Source of the DNA: Enterobacillus tribolii
Lineage (GTDB): Bacteria; Pseudomonadota; Gammaproteobacteria; Enterobacterales; Enterobacteriaceae
Assembly (NCBI RefSeq): GCF_003363015.1
Contig: NZ_QRAP01000006.1
Span: 186,001-250,000 of the forward strand
Direction of reading: 5' to 3'
Length of the DNA: 64,000 nt
Shown here: positions 1 through 7,714 of the stretch, one piece after another
Layout of the letters: each line of letters begins with the position of its first letter
How positions within the stretch are numbered: the first letter of the stretch is position 1
Translations under genes and position numbers: made by a program
Notes under the pieces: model-generated
Told to the model about the DNA's origin: nothing
Databases searched by the model: none
The model's input: the letters and a program-made list of their open reading frames with translations, nothing else

Positions 1-101
1 ACGCCTTGCATGATGTTGGCCCAACGGGTGACGAATAACGTTCAGCCTACTATAGCGGAAAGAAAAATTCGCTGAACCAAAAAGAACGGAAGGAAAATAC
101 A

Positions 102-123
102 ACAGGCCCGCGGGCGGGCCTGT
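102..123 (-). terminator. hairpin terminator of the Dps-family gene
   Basis: A perfect 10-bp inverted repeat (ACAGGCCCGC / GCGGGCCTGT) lies 18 nt past the stop codon of the minus-strand Dps-family gene. On the minus strand it is followed by the T-rich stretch TGTATTTTCC. The stem is strong but the T tract is weak. Confidence 0.55.
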
Positions 124-141
124 AAAAGAAAACCGGCGGGA

Positions 142-711
142 TTAATGCCCAGAGGTTTTTGATGCGCGGCCGGACTCAAACAGGAACCAAACGCGGCGTT
201 CGGTTTCATCGATCCAGTTCTCGATCAGGCTGGCGGTGGAAATGTCGTTGTACTCGTCGCAAATGGCGTGCGCCGCGCGGAATTCCGCGGCCAGCGCTTT
301 GTTGTCTTCACAAAGCTCGGCCAGCATGTCGGCTGGTTCAACGTAGTCGGCGTCGTTGTCTTTAATGCGCTGCATGCGGGAGATCTGCCCGATGGAGTGC
401 AGGGTCGGCCCGCCGATTTTACGCACGCGCTCGGCGATGTCGTCAGTCATGGCGAATATTTGCGTGGCTTGTTCATCCAGCAGCAAATGGTAATCGCGGA
501 AATGCGGTCCGCTCATGTGCCAGTGAAAGTTTTTGGTTTTCAGGTAAAGAGCGTAGATATCCGCCAGAATAGCGTTCATTGCCGCACCAATTGCTTCCGT
601 TGCCTTAGCGCCTAAATCGGAAGGGGTTGCCAGCGGACGGCTGCGAATCTTTTTGGCTTCGCTGACTTTGGCTTCACCGGCTTTAGTTTTTCCCAACTTG
701 GTCGTGCTCAT
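142..711 (-). CDS. Dps-family DNA-binding ferritin-like protein
   Basis: 189-aa protein of the Dps/ferritin-like fold, which stores iron as ferric oxide using H2O2 and coats DNA in stressed cells. The ferroxidase signature is visible as KNFHWHMSGPHFRDYHLLLDE followed by AERVR. A Lys-rich N-terminal arm of about 40 residues precedes the helical bundle and probably binds DNA. I place the start at ATG 711, which has AGGAG six bases upstream; an in-frame ATG at 717 abuts the AGGAG and is too close. The sequence resembles the proteobacterial Dps subfamily with the longer tail rather than classical E. coli Dps, so I give no symbol. It is transcribed alone, with a hairpin just downstream. Confidence 0.9.
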   Translation of the reverse strand: MSTTKLGKTKAGEAKVSEAKKIRSRPLATPSDLGAKATEAIGAAMNAILADIYALYLKTKNFHWHMSGPHFRDYHLLLDEQATQIFAMTDDIAERVRKIGGPTLHSIGQISRMQRIKDNDADYVEPADMLAELCEDNKALAAEFRAAHAICDEYNDISTASLIENWIDETERRVWFLFESGRASKTSGH

Positions 712-858
712 CTTCATCTCCTGTGAAATAACATGGACTGTCGATGTTTCTTGCCCGAAACCAGTATAGACCATCGTAACCAGGGCGAGAGGGGACTATT
801 GTATGATGATTGCAGGCGACGCTGTACACCAGGGCGGACAGCGTCGCGGTCTGCGACT

Positions 859-1605
859 TTATTGCGCGGTATAACCGCCGTCAACCAGCACGGATGCGCC
901 ATTGACGAAGCTGGCTTTGTCGCCGGCGAGGAACAGCACGACGTTGGCGACCTCTTCCGGCCGGCCGAGACGCCCTTGCGGATGCAGTTTCACCAGCGCC
1001 TCTTTTTGCTCGTGGGTCAGGGCGCTGAGCAGCGGCGTGTCGATATAGCCGGGGCACACCGCGTTCACACGGATACCCTTCGCGGCGTAATCGGCGGCCA
1101 GCGTTTCCGTCAGCAGCTTGACCCCGCCTTTTGCCGCGGCATACGCGGTGACGTGCTGTTTACCGACGAAGCTGTGGATGGAGCCGCAGTTGACGATAAT
1201 GCCTTTCTTCCCGGCGGTGAGCCAGTGACGGATGGCGCACTGGTTGCTGAGGAATACGCCGGTGAGGTTGATGTCGATGGTGGTTTGCCAGTTCTCCAGG
1301 CTCAGGCGATCGATGGCATCGTCACGCGCGATACCGGCATTCGCGAACAGAATGTCCAATTGGCCATACTGGCGCAGGGTTTCCTCAATAAGTTTTTCCT
1401 GATCCTGCTGACGGGTGACGTCGGTTTTGACAAAATGAACCTGAAATCCTTCCTGTTGCAGCACGCGGGTGGCTTCCTGACCGCGCTCGCTGATGTCGGC
1501 GATGATGACTTTTGCACCTTCACGGGCGAAAGCTTTTACGGTTTCCAGACCGATGCCGCTGGAGCCGCCGGTAACGATGGCAACCTTTCCGTTGAAACTC
1601 ATCAT
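859..1605 (-). CDS. SDR-family NAD(P)-dependent oxidoreductase
   Basis: 248-aa classical short-chain dehydrogenase/reductase. The N-terminal dinucleotide-binding motif TGGSSGIG is at about residues 12-19, the NAG motif is in FANAGIA near 88-94, the catalytic Ser is in the NCGSIHS segment, and the YAAAK active site follows (AYAAAKGG). The C-terminal PGYIDTP and VDGGY segments are typical of 3-oxoacyl-ACP-reductase/glucose-dehydrogenase-like members. The substrate cannot be read from the sequence. An AGGAG motif precedes the tandem ATG ATG at 1605/1602, and either could be used. The gene stands alone between the Dps-family gene and a plus-strand ATPase. Confidence 0.9.
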   Translation of the reverse strand: MMSFNGKVAIVTGGSSGIGLETVKAFAREGAKVIIADISERGQEATRVLQQEGFQVHFVKTDVTRQQDQEKLIEETLRQYGQLDILFANAGIARDDAIDRLSLENWQTTIDINLTGVFLSNQCAIRHWLTAGKKGIIVNCGSIHSFVGKQHVTAYAAAKGGVKLLTETLAADYAAKGIRVNAVCPGYIDTPLLSALTHEQKEALVKLHPQGRLGRPEEVANVVLFLAGDKASFVNGASVLVDGGYTAQ

Positions 1606-1720
1606 TAGTTCTCCTTTTCATGAGATTATGCTTATGAATATAACGATGCTGTAACATTTTTTCTTAACACAAAACGTCATATGTTTACTTTTTATTCACC
1701 GTGGCAAGGCGGAGGACAAC

Positions 1721-2266
1721 ATGGTAAAAAATCGGTTGGTGGTGATATCCGGTTGTTCGGGAGGCGGTAAATCAACGCTGCTGGCCGAGCTGAACCGGCG
1801 GGGATTTACCGTGATCGGAGAACCCGGCAGGCGGGTGGTTGACGAAGCGCAGCGTGACGGCAGCGCGGCGTTGCCCTGGGTCGATATGACGGCCTTTTTA
1901 TTCTGTACGCTGGAAAAGGCACGGGAGGATTATCTTAGCGCCTGTAATGCGCGGGATTGGATCTTCTGCGATCGCGGCATCGTGGATGCGGCATCGGGTT
2001 TGCAGCACTTTGCCGGAGAACCGTTGCTGAGCGGCCCGGCGGCGGAATGTCGCTACCACCGGCGCATTTTCCTGACGCCGCCCTGGCCGGAGATTTACGT
2101 TTGTGACGCCCAGCGCCGTCACGATTTTGCCGCGGCCAGCGCCGAGTACGCGCGCCTGGTGGTGTCTTACGGCGCGCTGGGGTATGCGTTGACGGAGATA
2201 CCCCGCCTCGCTGTCGCCGGACGTGCTGATTTCATTCTGCGTCTGCTGAACGATGAACGCATTTAG
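1721..2266 (+). CDS. small AAA-family ATPase / kinase-like protein
   Basis: 181-aa soluble protein beginning with a beta-strand and a textbook Walker A loop (ISGCSGGGKST, about residues 9-19). The sequence DWIFCDRGIVD near residue 88 supplies a Walker-B-like CDRG motif, as in AAA_28/NadR-like kinases. The family is widespread in Proteobacteria as an orphan P-loop protein; its substrate is not established. ATG 1721 is preceded by GGCGGAGGACAAC, a good ribosome-binding site. It is convergent with ygaP, with only 6 nt between the stop codons, so the two transcripts must overlap. Confidence 0.8.
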   Translation: MVKNRLVVISGCSGGGKSTLLAELNRRGFTVIGEPGRRVVDEAQRDGSAALPWVDMTAFLFCTLEKAREDYLSACNARDWIFCDRGIVDAASGLQHFAGEPLLSGPAAECRYHRRIFLTPPWPEIYVCDAQRRHDFAAASAEYARLVVSYGALGYALTEIPRLAVAGRADFILRLLNDERI

Positions 2267-2272
2267 CCGGGG

Positions 2273-2794
2273 CTATTTATTCCACGGCATCCGCGCCAGC
2301 AGCATCGCCATACCGCAACAGCCGCTCAGGCCGGCGAACACCAGGCCCGCCCCGACAAAACCGGACAGCAGCAAAAAACCGGGCGTGACGAAGTAGCCCA
2401 GCAGCGTACCGGCTAACACCAGCGATCCCGCCGCAATCTGCACCTGCCGCATAATTGGCAGCGGCTGGCTGTTATCTTTATCTACCGGCAATCCCTGCCG
2501 TTTCCAGGCATTGATACCACCGTCCATCAGGTAAACCTTGGCCGGCGCCGCCGCGCGGGCTAGAAGCTCTGCATTTTTACCGGAGCGCATACCGGACAGG
2601 CAGTGAAAAATAACGTTGTCGTTCTCGCCGGCGTTCTCCGCGCGCGCGCCGTTTTCAATTGCGGACAGCGGGAGCGAAACGGCGGACGGAATATGTTCAC
2701 GGGCGTATTCCTGTGTTTCGCGGATGTCGTACAGGCGTGCGCCCTGATCGAGCAGGCTTTTGGCGTCTGCCGGGGAGAGGTTTTGGGTATTCAT
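2273..2794 (-). CDS. ygaP: rhodanese-domain inner-membrane protein YgaP
   Basis: 173-aa membrane-anchored sulfurtransferase. Residues 1-105 form a single rhodanese domain (YDIRETQEY; active-site loop FHCLSGMRSG with catalytic Cys65). The conserved SQPLPIMRQVQIAAG linker then leads into two C-terminal membrane segments (about 115-160) ending GMAMLLARMPWNK, all characteristic of YgaP. Homologues carry persulfide sulfur on the active Cys. ATG 2794 has AAGGA five to six bases upstream; an in-frame TTG at 2812 is less likely. It lies 8 nt downstream of ygaV and is surely co-transcribed with it. Confidence 0.93.
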   Translation of the reverse strand: MNTQNLSPADAKSLLDQGARLYDIRETQEYAREHIPSAVSLPLSAIENGARAENAGENDNVIFHCLSGMRSGKNAELLARAAAPAKVYLMDGGINAWKRQGLPVDKDNSQPLPIMRQVQIAAGSLVLAGTLLGYFVTPGFLLLSGFVGAGLVFAGLSGCCGMAMLLARMPWNK

Positions 2795-2802
2795 AGCTAT
2801 CC

Positions 2803-3102
2803 TTACGGGCAATAGATGTTCTTCAGGGTGCCGATGATCTGCTGCACGGCTTCGTTTTTAATGAAATAAAGTACGCGCTGGGCTTCCCGGCGGTTCTCAA
2901 TCAATCCCTCCTCCCGCATGCGCGTCAGGTGCTGGGATGTTGCCGACGGACTGAGGCCGGTGATGGCCGCCAGTTCACCGGCGCCGGTGCCCGGCGAGTC
3001 GACCAGCATGCAGAGAATAAGCAGGCGGCTGGGATGGCTCATGGCTTTCAGCAGTACGGCAGCAGCACCGGCGCTGGCCTGAAGTTCGCGTAAATCAGTC
3101 AT
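2803..3102 (-). CDS. ygaV: ArsR/SmtB-family regulator YgaV
   Basis: 99-aa winged-helix repressor of the ArsR family. The recognition segment is GLSPSATSQHLTRMREEGLI. No arsenic/cadmium metal-binding cysteine box is present; there are two cysteines, Cys31 (LILCML) and Cys98 (YCP at the C-terminus), as in the sulfide/persulfide sensors YgaV, BigR and SqrR. In those proteins a disulfide or polysulfide bridge between the two cysteines lowers DNA affinity. It is the first gene of a ygaV-ygaP operon, and a matching operator lies just upstream, which implies autoregulation. Confidence 0.93.
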   Translation of the reverse strand: MTDLRELQASAGAAAVLLKAMSHPSRLLILCMLVDSPGTGAGELAAITGLSPSATSQHLTRMREEGLIENRREAQRVLYFIKNEAVQQIIGTLKNIYCP

Positions 3103-3120
3103 GGTTTTGTATTTTAGTGA

Positions 3121-3136
3121 ATTCTAAATTTAGAAT
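3121..3136. promoter_or_regulatory. YgaV/SqrR-type operator (ATTC-N8-GAAT)
   Basis: The 16-bp sequence ATTCTAAATTTAGAAT is a perfect palindrome starting 19 bp upstream of the ygaV start codon. It matches exactly the ATTC-N8-GAAT motif known for the SqrR/BigR/YgaV group. Its position over the presumed promoter fits autorepression. Confidence 0.75.
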
Positions 3137-3205
3137 AATCTAAAATAAAGGCAATGAAAAGCAGACGCGCCGTGCTTTAACATCCTTTTTCGTGGTTTCA
3201 CGAAT

Positions 3206-3233
3206 CTTCACATTCGCCTGTGAAGGGTTTTTT
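3206..3233 (+). terminator. possible leader terminator upstream of otnK
   Basis: CTTCACA, six bases, TGTGAAG, then GG and six T residues: a short intrinsic-terminator-like hairpin on the plus strand. No gene ends here (ygaV is divergent), so if real it would stop a leader transcript about 155 nt before otnK. The stem is only 7 bp. Confidence 0.35.
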
Positions 3234-3389
3234 ATCGCACCCCTGTTCATTATTAGTAATAAATCATGAGGTTATGGTTTTTATCCCGACAAAAGGGATG
3301 TGCCCGTTTGTGAGAACCCTCATGTGAATGTGAAACCCGCTCCTGAATAATGTGATTAATTCGAAAGCTGAATGACGGGAGCAGGATTC

Positions 3390-4649
3390 ATGTCTGTCAA
3401 AATTGGCGTTATCGCCGATGATTTTACCGGTGCGACCGATATCGCGGGTTTTATGTCCGAACAGGGCTGGAGGGTGGCGTTGCTGCCGGGGCTTCCCGAC
3501 GCCGATCGGCCCTGGACGGACGATGCGGATGCCGTGGTAATTTCCCTGAAGAGCCGCTCGCTGCCCGCACAGCAGGCTACAGAACAGGCGCTGGCCTGCT
3601 ATCGCTGGCTTAAGCGGCAGACCGACGCCCGGCAAATCTACGTTAAATACTGTTCAACTTTTGACTCCACGCCGCGCGGCAACATCGGGCCGGTGTGCGA
3701 TGCCCTGATGACGGTCAGCGGGGCGCCCTTTATCGCCCACTGTCCGGCGCTGCCGCAGAACGGGCGTACCGTGGTGCACGGGCATCTGTTCGTAAACGGC
3801 GTGTTGCTGAATCAGTCAGGGATGGAAAATCATCCGCTGAACCCGATGCAGGACGCGCGTATCACCGCGCTGCTTGCCCCGCAAACCGCCAGGCGTATCG
3901 GCGGCATTGATCTGGCGACGGTTCAGCGCGGCGAAGAGGCCGTCGCTCAGGCGCTGCGGGCGCGTGGCGATGCGCAGCACATCATTATGGATACGCTGAC
4001 GCCTGCCGATCTGCTTATTATTGCCGCCGCCCTGCGCGATGCGCCCTTGCTGGCGGGCGGCTCCGGGCTGGGAGGTGCATTGGCGGCGCTGACGCCGTCA
4101 TCCTGTACTGCCCGGCATGCGTTCGCTTTTCCGGCACAGAAGAGAGCGGTGGTGCTGTCGGGGAGCTGTTCCTCCATGACCAACCGTCAGGTCAACGCCT
4201 ACAAAGTGCACGCGCCCTGGCAGGCACTGACGATCGCCCGCTGCGTCAATGATGACGAGGACTATGCGGATACGCTGGCTGAGTGGGTTATGGCGCAGGA
4301 TGCTGCGGGCCTGGCGCCATTGGTATACGCGACCCTGCCGCCGCAAGAGCTGGCCCGTATTCAGCAGCAGTATGGCGAGCAAGCGGCCAGTGAAGCCGTG
4401 GAGCGGATGTTTGCGCGCCTGGCGGCGCGCTTGCTGGCGCGCGGCGTGAATACGTTTATCGTGGCCGGCGGTGAAACGTCGGGCACGGTGGTGGAGGCGT
4501 TGCGGGTAAAACGCCTGATCGTCGGGAAGCCGATTGTGCCCGGCGTGCCCTGGGTGCGGGAAACGGAGCGGGATTTGGCGCTGGCGCTGAAGTCCGGCAA
4601 CTTCGGCGATGAAGATTTCTTTTTCCGGGCGCAGGAGTATCCGTTATGA
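3390..4649 (+). CDS. otnK: 3-oxo-tetronate kinase, four-carbon acid sugar kinase family
   Basis: 419-aa member of the four-carbon acid sugar kinase family (formerly DUF1537). It phosphorylates 3-oxo-tetronate at O4 using ATP. The N-terminal domain opens with the family hallmark IGVIADDFTGATDIAGF (about residues 5-21), which binds the acid sugar. The C-terminal nucleotide domain contains VLSGSCSSMTNRQV and FIVAGGETSGTVVEAL. I start at ATG 3390, with GGGAG eight bases upstream. It overlaps otnC by ATGA, implying translational coupling. It heads an eight-gene operon. Confidence 0.92.
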   Translation: MSVKIGVIADDFTGATDIAGFMSEQGWRVALLPGLPDADRPWTDDADAVVISLKSRSLPAQQATEQALACYRWLKRQTDARQIYVKYCSTFDSTPRGNIGPVCDALMTVSGAPFIAHCPALPQNGRTVVHGHLFVNGVLLNQSGMENHPLNPMQDARITALLAPQTARRIGGIDLATVQRGEEAVAQALRARGDAQHIIMDTLTPADLLIIAAALRDAPLLAGGSGLGGALAALTPSSCTARHAFAFPAQKRAVVLSGSCSSMTNRQVNAYKVHAPWQALTIARCVNDDEDYADTLAEWVMAQDAAGLAPLVYATLPPQELARIQQQYGEQAASEAVERMFARLAARLLARGVNTFIVAGGETSGTVVEALRVKRLIVGKPIVPGVPWVRETERDLALALKSGNFGDEDFFFRAQEYPL

Positions 4650-5293
4650 GTGACATCCTTACCGAGTCGCAACTGCGCGAACAACTGGTGCATTACGGCA
4701 AGTCATTGTTTGACCGCGGCTACAGCAGCGGCGGTTCCGGCAACATCAGCGTCAGGCTGCCCGACGGCGGTTTTCTGGTCACGCCGACCAACTCCTGCCT
4801 GGGCGAGTTGCAGGCCGATACGCTCAGCAAGCTCGATGCGCAGGGGCGGCATATCGCGGGGGAACGCCCGTCGAAAGAGGTGCCGATGCATATGGCGTAT
4901 TACCGCTGCCGTCCGGCGTGCGGCGCCGTGGTGCACCTGCATTCCCCCTGGCTGACGGCGCTTGCCTGCCTGCCGTGCGACACGCCGGAGAACTGCCTGC
5001 CGCCGCTGACGCCGTATTACGTGATGCGCATCGGCCGCCTGCCGCTGTTGCCTTATTTCCGCCCCGGCCATGAGGCGATTGGCGAAGCGCTGAGCGAAAT
5101 TGCCGGGCACTGTTCTGCGGCGCTGCTGGCGAACCATGGGCCGATCGTCAGCGGCGGCACGCTGCGCGAGGCGGTATTTAACATTGAAGAACTGGAGGAC
5201 AGCGCGCGTATCTGGCTGACGCTCAAACCGCTGGGCTACGTCCCGCTTTCCGCCGCCGCCATTGCTGAACTGGAACAGGTTTATCGCCCCTGA
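4646..5293 (+). CDS. otnC: 3-oxo-tetronate 4-phosphate decarboxylase, class II aldolase family
   Basis: 215-aa class II aldolase/adducin-domain enzyme. In the family it decarboxylates 3-oxo-tetronate 4-phosphate to dihydroxyacetone phosphate. Visible landmarks are GGSGNISVRLPDGGFLVTPT, the acidic residue in SKEVPMH, the metal-binding HLHSPW, and a third histidine in LANHGPI. The start overlaps the otnK stop (ATGA). The next gene follows 10 nt after its stop. The substrate assignment comes from the otnK-otnC-otnI association and not from the fold alone. Confidence 0.9.
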   Translation: MSDILTESQLREQLVHYGKSLFDRGYSSGGSGNISVRLPDGGFLVTPTNSCLGELQADTLSKLDAQGRHIAGERPSKEVPMHMAYYRCRPACGAVVHLHSPWLTALACLPCDTPENCLPPLTPYYVMRIGRLPLLPYFRPGHEAIGEALSEIAGHCSAALLANHGPIVSGGTLREAVFNIEELEDSARIWLTLKPLGYVPLSAAAIAELEQVYRP

Positions 5294-5303
5294 GGAGTGC
5301 GCC

Positions 5304-6098
5304 ATGATCCCCGAACAACGCCGTGATTTTATCTACCGCTACGTTCACGAAAAGAACGTGGCGTCGTTCAACGAGCTGGCGGAACTGATGAACGTTTCGC
5401 ACATGACGGTGCGCCGCGATATCCAGATGCTGGAGGAAGAGGGGAAGGTGGTGGCGATAAACGGCGGCGTGAAGCTGAACAATCTGCTCAAGATTGAGCT
5501 GCCGTGGCGTGAGAAAGCCGAACTGCACGCCGGAGTGAAACGGCGCATGGGGGAGCTGGCGGCCATGCTGATTGAGCCTGGGCAGACGCTCTATCTCGAC
5601 GCGGGCACCTCGTTGTTCGAGGTGGCGAAGGCCGTTGCCGCCAGTAACTGTTTTAATCTAACGGTGGTGACCAACGACTTCTCCATCAGCCACTACCTGA
5701 TGGATATGCCGCATATCACGCTGTACCACACCGGCGGGCTGGTGGACCAACGCAACCGTTCATGTTTAGGGAAAAGCGCCGCCAGCTTTTTGCGAACTAT
5801 CAATATCGACGTCGCGTTTCTCAGTTCATCGTCGTGGGATGTGGAACGGGGTATGTCGACCCCCAGCGAGGGGAAAGCCTCGGTAAAAGAAGCGGTGCTG
5901 ACGGTGTCGCGCCGGCGCGTGTTGGTGTCTGACAGCAGTAAATTCGGCAAATACGGGATGTTTCACATCTGCGGGCTGGAGCAACTGACGGACGTCATTT
6001 CCGACACCGAATTGCCGCCGGAGGCGTGCCGGGCGATTGCCGAAAAAGGGATCAAACTGCATCAGGTCGGGAGTGGCAAGGAGCAGGCTCATGCTTAA
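5304..6098 (+). CDS. DeoR-family transcriptional regulator of the otn operon
   Basis: 264-aa DeoR-type repressor. It has an N-terminal helix-turn-helix (FNELAELMNVSHMTVRRDIQMLEEEGKV, about residues 18-45) and a C-terminal sugar-phosphate-sensing domain with LYLDAGTS, LTVVTND and VSDSSKFGKYG segments. Family members usually bind a phosphorylated intermediate of the pathway they control. ATG 5304 has AGGAG six bases upstream. The gene sits inside the operon, whereas the related E. coli ygb cluster has its regulator (ygbI) divergent, so it probably autoregulates with the enzymes. Confidence 0.9.
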   Translation: MIPEQRRDFIYRYVHEKNVASFNELAELMNVSHMTVRRDIQMLEEEGKVVAINGGVKLNNLLKIELPWREKAELHAGVKRRMGELAAMLIEPGQTLYLDAGTSLFEVAKAVAASNCFNLTVVTNDFSISHYLMDMPHITLYHTGGLVDQRNRSCLGKSAASFLRTINIDVAFLSSSSWDVERGMSTPSEGKASVKEAVLTVSRRRVLVSDSSKFGKYGMFHICGLEQLTDVISDTELPPEACRAIAEKGIKLHQVGSGKEQAHA

Positions 6099-6867
6099 AT
6101 TCGCCGCTAACCTCGATTGGTTATATGCCGATCAACCGATTGAACAACGTTTCGCCAACGCGCAGGCGAATGGTTTTCAGGGGGTGGAGGGGCTGTTTCT
6201 CTGGCAGCATCCGCTGGAAAGCCTGCTCGCCGCGCAGCGGGAAACCGCATTACCGGTGGTGTTAATGAACGCGCCGGCCGGCGACTGGGCGGCAGGGGAA
6301 CGGGGCGTGGCCGCGCTTCCCGGGCGCGGGCCGGAGTTCCGCCAGGGGCTGGAATGGGTGTGCGGGTACGGTTACACGCTGGGCTGCGCTCAGATTCACG
6401 TTATGGCCGGTAAGCGCGTTGCCGGAATGGACGCAGGGGAACAGTACGCCCTGCTGATCCGGCGGTTGCAGTACGCCTGTGATTATGCTGAGCAATACGG
6501 TATCACGGTGTTGCTTGAACCGCTGAACCCTGAAGACATGCCGGATTATTTTATCGATAATTTCCCGTTGGCGGAAAAAATAATCCGTGACGTGCGGCGG
6601 GAAAATATCGGTCTGCAATTCGATATTTATCATTGCCAGAAAATTCACGGCAATATTATGAATAATATTCTGCGTTACCGGTCTGTTATCCGTCATTTTC
6701 AAATCGCCTCCGTACCGGGGCGTAATGAACCGGGTAGCGGTGAATTAAATGATGTAAACATATTGGCCTGTATTGCGAGCATGCCTTTTCAGGGATGGAT
6801 TGGCTGTGAATATAAACCATCAGAAATAACGAGCAATAAATTAACCTGGTTAACCTCTTACCTTTAA
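6091..6867 (+). CDS. otnI: 2-oxo-tetronate isomerase, hydroxypyruvate isomerase family
   Basis: 258-aa TIM-barrel sugar-isomerase-like protein of the Hyi/OtnI family. OtnI interconverts 2-oxo- and 3-oxo-tetronate, supplying the substrate of OtnK. The conserved acidic metal ligand is in LLEPLNPEDMPDYF, with further family segments QFDIYHCQ, FQIASVPGRNEPG and GCEYKP. The start ATG overlaps the end of the DeoR gene by 8 nt. The first part is GC-rich and the last 250 bp distinctly AT-richer, as is the next gene. Confidence 0.88.
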   Translation: MLKFAANLDWLYADQPIEQRFANAQANGFQGVEGLFLWQHPLESLLAAQRETALPVVLMNAPAGDWAAGERGVAALPGRGPEFRQGLEWVCGYGYTLGCAQIHVMAGKRVAGMDAGEQYALLIRRLQYACDYAEQYGITVLLEPLNPEDMPDYFIDNFPLAEKIIRDVRRENIGLQFDIYHCQKIHGNIMNNILRYRSVIRHFQIASVPGRNEPGSGELNDVNILACIASMPFQGWIGCEYKPSEITSNKLTWLTSYL

Positions 6868-6890
6868 AAATTCTGAACCGGAGGAACATT

Positions 6891-7703
6891 ATGCCGAATA
6901 ATGTCATCATCTCGTTGGCACCGGTTGCCGCGGATAATACCTGCGTGGAACCGGACGTCTTATCAGAGGAAATACTTTCCTGTGTAGATTACGGCGCGGC
7001 GATTGTGCATTTGCATGTGCGCGATCGCCAGGGCCGGCTGACCCCGGATGTCACGGATTTTCAGGCCACAATTGCGCCCGTGATGGCGCACTCTGACCTG
7101 ATTATGCAGGCGTCAACCGGCGGCGTTTCCGCCATGAATATAGAAGAACGCTGTGCGCCGCTGGATTGCGCGGGGGTTGAAATGGCATCGCTGAACGTCG
7201 GCTCGGTTAACCTCGGTGATTATGTCTATGCGAATCCGGCGCCGGATGTGGAATATTGCTCACGGCAGATTGTGGAGCGCAATATTATTCCCGAATTCGA
7301 GATCTTTGAAATCGGCATGATTAATAATATTCTGCTGCTTCAGGAAAAGATTTCGTTTAAAAAGCCCATGCTGTTTAATATCGTGCTCGGACATAACGGC
7401 AGCTCACCGGCAACCGTCGATGCATTAATTGCTTTGCGCGGCATGATTCCTAAAGATGCACTGTGGGGTATTACCCATTTTGGTCGGCGTGATTTCGGTA
7501 TTATTGCCGCGGCAGTGGGAATGGGCGCGAGTGAAGTGCGTATTGGTTTTGAAGATAGTTATTTCATTAATGCCGATGAACGCGTGGAAAATAATTATCG
7601 CCTGGTTGAAAAGCTGGCAAATCTTATTCGCAGTATGGATAAGCAGGTTGCCACGCCCGCCGTCGCACGGCAAATGCTGAATATTCCGCCCCGCAGGCGT
7701 TGA
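6891..7703 (+). CDS. BKACE-family beta-keto acid cleavage enzyme
   Basis: 270-aa member of the former DUF849 family. BKACE enzymes condense a beta-keto acid with acetyl-CoA to give acetoacetate and a new CoA ester. The zinc-binding HxH is His40 and His42 (VHLHVRD), and the late conserved Glu is Glu221 in RIGFED. GGVSAMN and GHNGSSPAT are also family-like. GGAGG precedes ATG 6891. Family members accept very different keto acids, so the substrate is open. Finding it between otnI and a transporter suggests the operon handles a compound that yields both a tetronate and a keto acid, or that it replaces a missing step. Confidence 0.85.
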   Translation: MPNNVIISLAPVAADNTCVEPDVLSEEILSCVDYGAAIVHLHVRDRQGRLTPDVTDFQATIAPVMAHSDLIMQASTGGVSAMNIEERCAPLDCAGVEMASLNVGSVNLGDYVYANPAPDVEYCSRQIVERNIIPEFEIFEIGMINNILLLQEKISFKKPMLFNIVLGHNGSSPATVDALIALRGMIPKDALWGITHFGRRDFGIIAAAVGMGASEVRIGFEDSYFINADERVENNYRLVEKLANLIRSMDKQVATPAVARQMLNIPPRRR

Positions 7704-7714
7704 GGTAAACGGCC

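Noticed and set aside
733-1608. A 291-codon plus-strand frame over the SDR gene.
   Set aside because: The SDR has all catalytic motifs on the minus strand; the opposite frame shows no family features.
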